Both the position numbers and the translations under genes were made by a program. DNA of 9,071 bases from an uncultured Eubacteriales bacterium (lineage in GTDB: Bacteria > Bacillota > Clostridia > Lachnospirales > Bianqueaceae): the NCBI GenBank assembly GCA_902782895.1, contig CACZPA010000068.1:1-9071 (forward strand). The letters run 5' to 3'. The first letter of the stretch is position 1. The number at the start of each line of letters is the position of its first letter. A model generated the notes under the pieces. The model ran no database searches, was not told where the DNA came from, and was given only the letters and a program-made list of their open reading frames with translations. Below, piece by piece: positions 6,797 through 9,071 of this stretch.

Positions 6797-8144
6797 TCGA
6801 TTCTCCTGTTTTCTCTCTCAGCTTCCCTGCCACTGAAAGCAAAACCTCTCTCTGATTATATTCCGGATGATCCAGGACCTGCTCCAACAGCAGATTCAGG
6901 ATCTGTCCCATTTCTCTCCCGCTTGAAAAGCCGATCCCCATGAGATCGCGCCCCGTAACGGCAAGCTGTGACAGCTTTACGCACTGCTTCTCCCGGACGA
7001 TCCGGTCATACCGCTCCTGAATCTCTTCCAGCTCGTCCAGTGAAACCCGCAGATACCGGGGATCTCTTCCCTGCGCGTCCGCTTCCTGCAGGCTGTGCAG
7101 ATACGGATACAATCCGTCCGGCAGACGGTTCAGCAGATGCCGCATCCCCGCGTCATTCTGCGGATACGCGCGGTCATGCTCCGTCACCAGCGTTACAACG
7201 GCATGCCGCAGATTATTGTCAAATTTAAGTCTGCGCAGGATCTGGTCCGCCATCTCCGCGCTTTTCTCCGCGTGTCCGTGAAAATGATCCTTGCCGTCGG
7301 CATCCGTCTGTCTTGTATACGGCTTGCCGATGTCATGCAATAACGCGGCCCAGCGGACGATCCGGTCGCGCGGCGCGGCTTCCACGGTGTGCAGCAGATG
7401 TTCATCTACAGTATAGCAATGATACGGTGTATTCTGCGGAAAGCCGACGCAGGCATCCCACTCCGGGATGATCTCATGCATCAGACCGCTCGCGGCCATA
7501 TCCCGAAGAACGCCCGGATACGGCGCGGTGAGCAGCTCGTCCATCTCCGCCTGCACGCGCTCCCGGCTGACATTTGCAAGGAGCGGAGCCTTACGGCGAA
7601 TCGCGAACTCCGTCCGCGGATCAAGCGTAAAGCCAAAACGCGCCGCAAAGCGGTATGCCCGCAGCATCCGCAGCGCGTCCTCGTCAAAACGCTCCATCGG
7701 GTCTCCGACAGCGCGGATCCTCTTCTGCTCGATATCACGGCATCCTCCGTACAGATCCACAAGCCCCGTCCGCGGATGATACGCCATCGCGTTCATCGTA
7801 AAATCGCGGCGCTTCAGATCCTCCGCCAGACTTGCCGTAAACTCTACGGCGTCGGGCCTGCGGTGGTCGGAATAATTGCCGTCCACACGGTATGTGGTGA
7901 CTTCGTAGATCTCTGTCCCGAATCTGACACTAACTGTACCGTGTTCAATTCCCGTGTCATATGTATTCCTGAAAATCTTCTTGACATCCTGAGGTTTTGC
8001 AGAAGTTGTAATGTCCCAGTCCTTGGGCGTATTGCCCATCAGACTGTCCCGTACGCAGCCGCCGACAATATAAGCCTCATAACCGGCTTTCTCCAAATCC
8101 GACAGTATCCATCCGGCAGCAGCCGGCAGCTCAATCCTCTGCAT
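6789..8144 (-). CDS. cca: CCA-adding tRNA nucleotidyltransferase with HD domain
   Basis: Adds or repairs the 3'-terminal CCA of tRNAs in the cytoplasm; 451 residues, class II nucleotidyltransferase. Head and catalytic domain: YIVGGCVRDSLMG (25-37) followed by DWDIT, with metal-binding Asp42 and Asp44; RRDFTMNAMAY (112-122), the ribose and linker motif. Template region: EDALRMLRAYRFAARFGF (155-172). Residues about 244-330 carry an HD phosphohydrolase-type domain with His270-Asp271 in LLHDIGKP and HGHAEKS at 289-295. The C-terminal tail (about 394-440) matches the extra domain of clostridial CCA enzymes. ATG at 8144 has GAGGTG about 5 nt upstream. It is the first gene of the operon and its stop overlaps the PEGA start. 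The nearby tRNA-Pro gene has no encoded CCA, which fits a need for the enzyme. It could instead be an A-adding or CC-adding enzyme, but the motifs fit a full CCA enzyme best. Confidence 0.95.
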   Translation of the reverse strand: MQRIELPAAAGWILSDLEKAGYEAYIVGGCVRDSLMGNTPKDWDITTSAKPQDVKKIFRNTYDTGIEHGTVSVRFGTEIYEVTTYRVDGNYSDHRRPDAVEFTASLAEDLKRRDFTMNAMAYHPRTGLVDLYGGCRDIEQKRIRAVGDPMERFDEDALRMLRAYRFAARFGFTLDPRTEFAIRRKAPLLANVSRERVQAEMDELLTAPYPGVLRDMAASGLMHEIIPEWDACVGFPQNTPYHCYTVDEHLLHTVEAAPRDRIVRWAALLHDIGKPYTRQTDADGKDHFHGHAEKSAEMADQILRRLKFDNNLRHAVVTLVTEHDRAYPQNDAGMRHLLNRLPDGLYPYLHSLQEADAQGRDPRYLRVSLDELEEIQERYDRIVREKQCVKLSQLAVTGRDLMGIGFSSGREMGQILNLLLEQVLDHPEYNQREVLLSVAGKLREKTGESNG

Positions 8145-8162
8145 AATTTCACCTCATTATGA

Positions 8163-8191
8163 AGTATACCATAGTCGGTTGCATTTTTCAA
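8163..8191 (-). promoter_or_regulatory. Sigma-A promoter of the cca operon
   Basis: Minus strand: TTGAAA (8186-8191), a 17-bp spacer and TATACT (8163-8168) with TGG just before it, an extended -10. Predicted start is near 8156, leaving a very short leader of about 11-12 nt before the ATG at 8144, which barely holds the ribosome-binding site. Confidence 0.85.
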
Positions 8192-8219
8192 CGCTAATCA
8201 AAAAAGGTCAAAAATTGCA

Positions 8220-8241
8220 CAACATATTTTAAAATATCTTG
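8220..8241. promoter_or_regulatory. 22-bp near-perfect dyad, candidate operator for the Lrp/AsnC regulator
   Basis: Left half CAACATATTTT meets right half AAAATATCTTG; each half is the reverse complement of the other at 10 of 11 positions. The core 8224-8237 is a perfect 14-bp palindrome. It lies in the divergent promoter region and overlaps the first bases of the regulator's -35 box (8239-8244). A+T-rich dyads of this kind are typical Lrp/AsnC sites, and these regulators commonly repress themselves. Binding is inferred. Confidence 0.6.
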
Positions 8242-8266
8242 CTTTTTTTGTTAAACCTGCTATAAT
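8239..8266 (+). promoter_or_regulatory. Promoter of the Lrp/AsnC-type regulator gene
   Basis: A perfect -10 box TATAAT (8261-8266) preceded by TGC (extended -10), a 16-bp spacer and a weak -35 TTGCTT (8239-8244). The extended -10 can compensate for the poor -35. Predicted start is near 8273, giving a leader of about 33 nt. Confidence 0.75.
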
Positions 8267-8305
8267 AGGAACTGTCAAACCTATCAACTTGCGGGGGTGC
8301 ATACT

Positions 8306-8755
8306 ATGGATCATATTGATAAGTCTATTCTGTCTCTCCTGCAGGAGAACGCCAGGATCTCTCTTTCGGAAATCAGCGGTACCGTGCAGCTTTCCGTTTC
8401 GGCAGTAAGCGAACGTTTACGCAGACTGGAAGCTTCCGGTCTGATCCAGAAGTATACAGCAATTCTGGATCCTCACGCTTTTCATAAAGACGTAATCGTT
8501 CTGGTCGGTTTACAGACGCATGGATCAGATTATAAGGAGTTATCTGATTATGTCATGTCACAAGCGTCTGTAACGGAATTTTATAAAACCGCTGGCATTT
8601 TTGATTTCCAATTGAAAATCATTACCAACTCCACTGCTACACTGGACTCGATCCTGGATGATATCCGCAGGATGCAATGTGTCTCACGGATTGAAAGCAA
8701 CCTGGTGCTGTCGGTAGATAAGCTCGTCTACTCGATCACACCTTCAGACAACTGA
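8306..8755 (+). CDS. Lrp/AsnC family transcriptional regulator
   Basis: DNA-binding regulator of 149 residues, the standard length for the family. Residues about 1-55 are the AsnC-type helix-turn-helix: DHIDKSILSLLQENARIS, then LSEISGTVQLSVSAVSERLRRL with the recognition helix, then GLIQKYTAILDP. Residues about 60-145 are the RAM/AsnC ligand-binding and oligomerisation domain, with alternating beta strands and helices and a TAGIFDFQLKI segment, where this family binds amino acids at dimer interfaces. ATG at 8306 is preferred over an in-frame GTG at 8297 because GGGGGTG (8293-8299) forms the ribosome-binding site about 6 nt upstream and contains that GTG. The gene is divergent from cca and monocistronic, with its own terminator. 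The ligand and regulon are not visible. It appears more A+T-rich than the neighbouring genes. The dyad at 8220-8241 suggests autoregulation. Confidence 0.93.
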   Translation: MDHIDKSILSLLQENARISLSEISGTVQLSVSAVSERLRRLEASGLIQKYTAILDPHAFHKDVIVLVGLQTHGSDYKELSDYVMSQASVTEFYKTAGIFDFQLKIITNSTATLDSILDDIRRMQCVSRIESNLVLSVDKLVYSITPSDN

Positions 8756-8796
8756 GATATTCATCTGCCCTTTCGGTGCGTAGATCAGAACGTTCT

Positions 8797-8822
8797 AACC
8801 TCCTCCCTTTGAGGAGGTTTTT
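8797..8822 (+). terminator. Rho-independent terminator of the Lrp/AsnC-type gene
   Basis: Perfect 9-bp stem AACCTCCTC with GAGGAGGTT, loop CCTTT, and a run of five T bases at 8818-8822. It starts about 42 nt after the stop codon. There is no T-run in the other orientation, so it acts on the plus strand only. Confidence 0.9.
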
Positions 8823-8887
8823 AATTGTCTTTGAAATAATGATTAAATACCGGATGCCCGGGAGCTCCTGTCCGGCAGCCCGAAGGC

Positions 8888-8914
8888 ACAAAAAATCCGC
8901 AGAATCCTGCGGAT
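8888..8914 (-). terminator. Rho-independent terminator of the tRNA-Pro gene
   Basis: Minus strand: perfect 8-bp stem ATCCGCAG with CTGCGGAT, tetraloop GATT, then a run of T bases (8895-8890). It lies about 10 nt after the mature 3' end of the tRNA. It faces the regulator's terminator, so the two convergent units are insulated from each other. Confidence 0.92.
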
Positions 8915-8923
8915 CTCCCTGCG

Positions 8924-8997
8924 TCTGGGTAACAGGAGTTGAACCTGCGGCCTCTTGAACCCCATTCAAGCGCTCTACCAAACTGAGCTATACCCAG
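8924..8997 (-). tRNA. tRNA-Pro (anticodon GGG)
   Basis: A complete 74-nt cloverleaf on the minus strand. Acceptor stem CTGGGTA pairs with TACCCAG; D arm GCTC/GAGC with loop AGTTTGGTA; anticodon stem CTTGA/TCAAG with loop ATGGGGT, giving U33 and anticodon GGG, read by Pro CCC and CCU codons. The variable loop is AGGCC; the T arm GCAGG/CCTGT has one G-U pair and loop TTCAACT. First pair C1-G72 with A73, plus G35 and G36, matches bacterial proline identity. The base after A73 begins CGC, so CCA is not encoded and must be added by the enzyme encoded at 6789-8144. Confidence 0.97.
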
Positions 8998-9015
8998 ATG
9001 CTTTTCTCAAAGCAT
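8998..9015 (-). other. 5' leader hairpin of the tRNA precursor
   Basis: Minus strand ATGCTTT pairs perfectly with AAAGCAT around a GAGA loop, which has the GNRA pattern. It abuts base 1 of the tRNA, where RNase P cuts. The predicted transcription start (near 9013) lies at the hairpin's 5' edge, so almost the whole leader would be this stem. The structure is seen; an effect on processing is inference. Confidence 0.6.
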
Positions 9016-9019
9016 ACAT

Positions 9020-9048
9020 ATTATAATGTATATCAGCCGATTCGTCAA
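9020..9048 (-). promoter_or_regulatory. Sigma-A promoter of the tRNA-Pro gene
   Basis: Minus strand: TTGACG (9043-9048), an exact 17-bp spacer and a perfect TATAAT (9020-9025). With 11 of 12 consensus bases it is the strongest promoter in the window, as expected for a stable RNA gene. Beyond it, 9049-9071 shows nothing further. Confidence 0.92.
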
Positions 9049-9071
9049 GAGTTTTTACAGATTATTCTTGC

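Noticed and set aside
8297..8305. GTG at 8297 as the start of the Lrp/AsnC-type gene
   Set aside because: That GTG is part of the GGGGGTG ribosome-binding site for the ATG at 8306, and family alignments begin at the MDxID motif.
8787..8796. Perfect 10-bp palindrome AGAACGTTCT before the terminator
   Set aside because: It resembles a LexA box half-site pair, but the four-base spacer of GAAC-N4-GTTC is missing and it lies downstream of a gene.
8850..8875. Inverted repeat CCGGA/TCCGG with inner palindromes between the two terminators
   Set aside because: The stem is only 5 bp with a 16-nt loop and no T-run; it could arise by chance in G+C-rich sequence.
8736..8981. Small open frames on both strands across the tRNA and terminators, including one ending VTGVEPAAS
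   Set aside because: The VTGVEPA pattern is the well-known false translation of a tRNA T arm. A complete tRNA-Pro occupies the region.

Overview
The window looks like ordinary chromosomal DNA from a Gram-positive, low-to-mid-GC Firmicute, most likely a gut-type Clostridia (Lachnospiraceae or Oscillospiraceae-like). The grounds are consensus sigma-A promoters with strong purine-rich ribosome-binding sites, a clostridial-style CCA-adding enzyme with an HD domain, a tRNA gene without an encoded CCA end, a GH25 lysozyme with cell-wall-binding modules, and a large PEGA-repeat membrane protein with a Ser/Glu tail. The genus cannot be fixed from the sequence alone. I see no phage, transposon, CRISPR or defence genes.

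Layout, right to left, because most genes lie on the minus strand. At 8924-8997 is a tRNA-Pro(GGG) gene with its own promoter, a tight 5' leader hairpin and a rho-independent terminator. Convergent to it is a plus-strand Lrp/AsnC-type regulator (8306-8755) with its own terminator. The regulator is divergent from a minus-strand operon. The shared intergenic region (8145-8305) carries two good promoters and a 22-bp near-perfect dyad that touches the regulator's -35 box, a likely autoregulatory operator.

The minus-strand operon begins with cca (6789-8144). It overlaps by 8 bp a 1062-residue PEGA-repeat protein (3608-6796) with a disordered N-terminus, one transmembrane helix, two small beta domains, seven tandem PEGA repeats and a 100-residue Ser/Glu/Asp-rich tail. 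A phosphoglucomutase/phosphomannomutase of the PgcA type follows (1838-3526), with a probable promoter of its own. Last is a secreted GH25 lysozyme (1625 to beyond the left edge) behind a strong promoter and a structured leader of about 107 nt. It contains a lysine/alanine/glutamate coiled-coil linker between two peptidoglycan-binding domains, and the window cuts the second of these.

Functionally, the right end concerns tRNA supply: a tRNA lacking CCA and the enzyme that adds it. The left end concerns the cell envelope: a surface or membrane PEGA protein, sugar-phosphate supply for cell-wall glycans, and a wall hydrolase. The parts most worth a second look are the PEGA protein and its coupling to cca, the GH25 leader RNA, and the dyad next to the Lrp-type gene. 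Nothing here amounts to an obviously new system.
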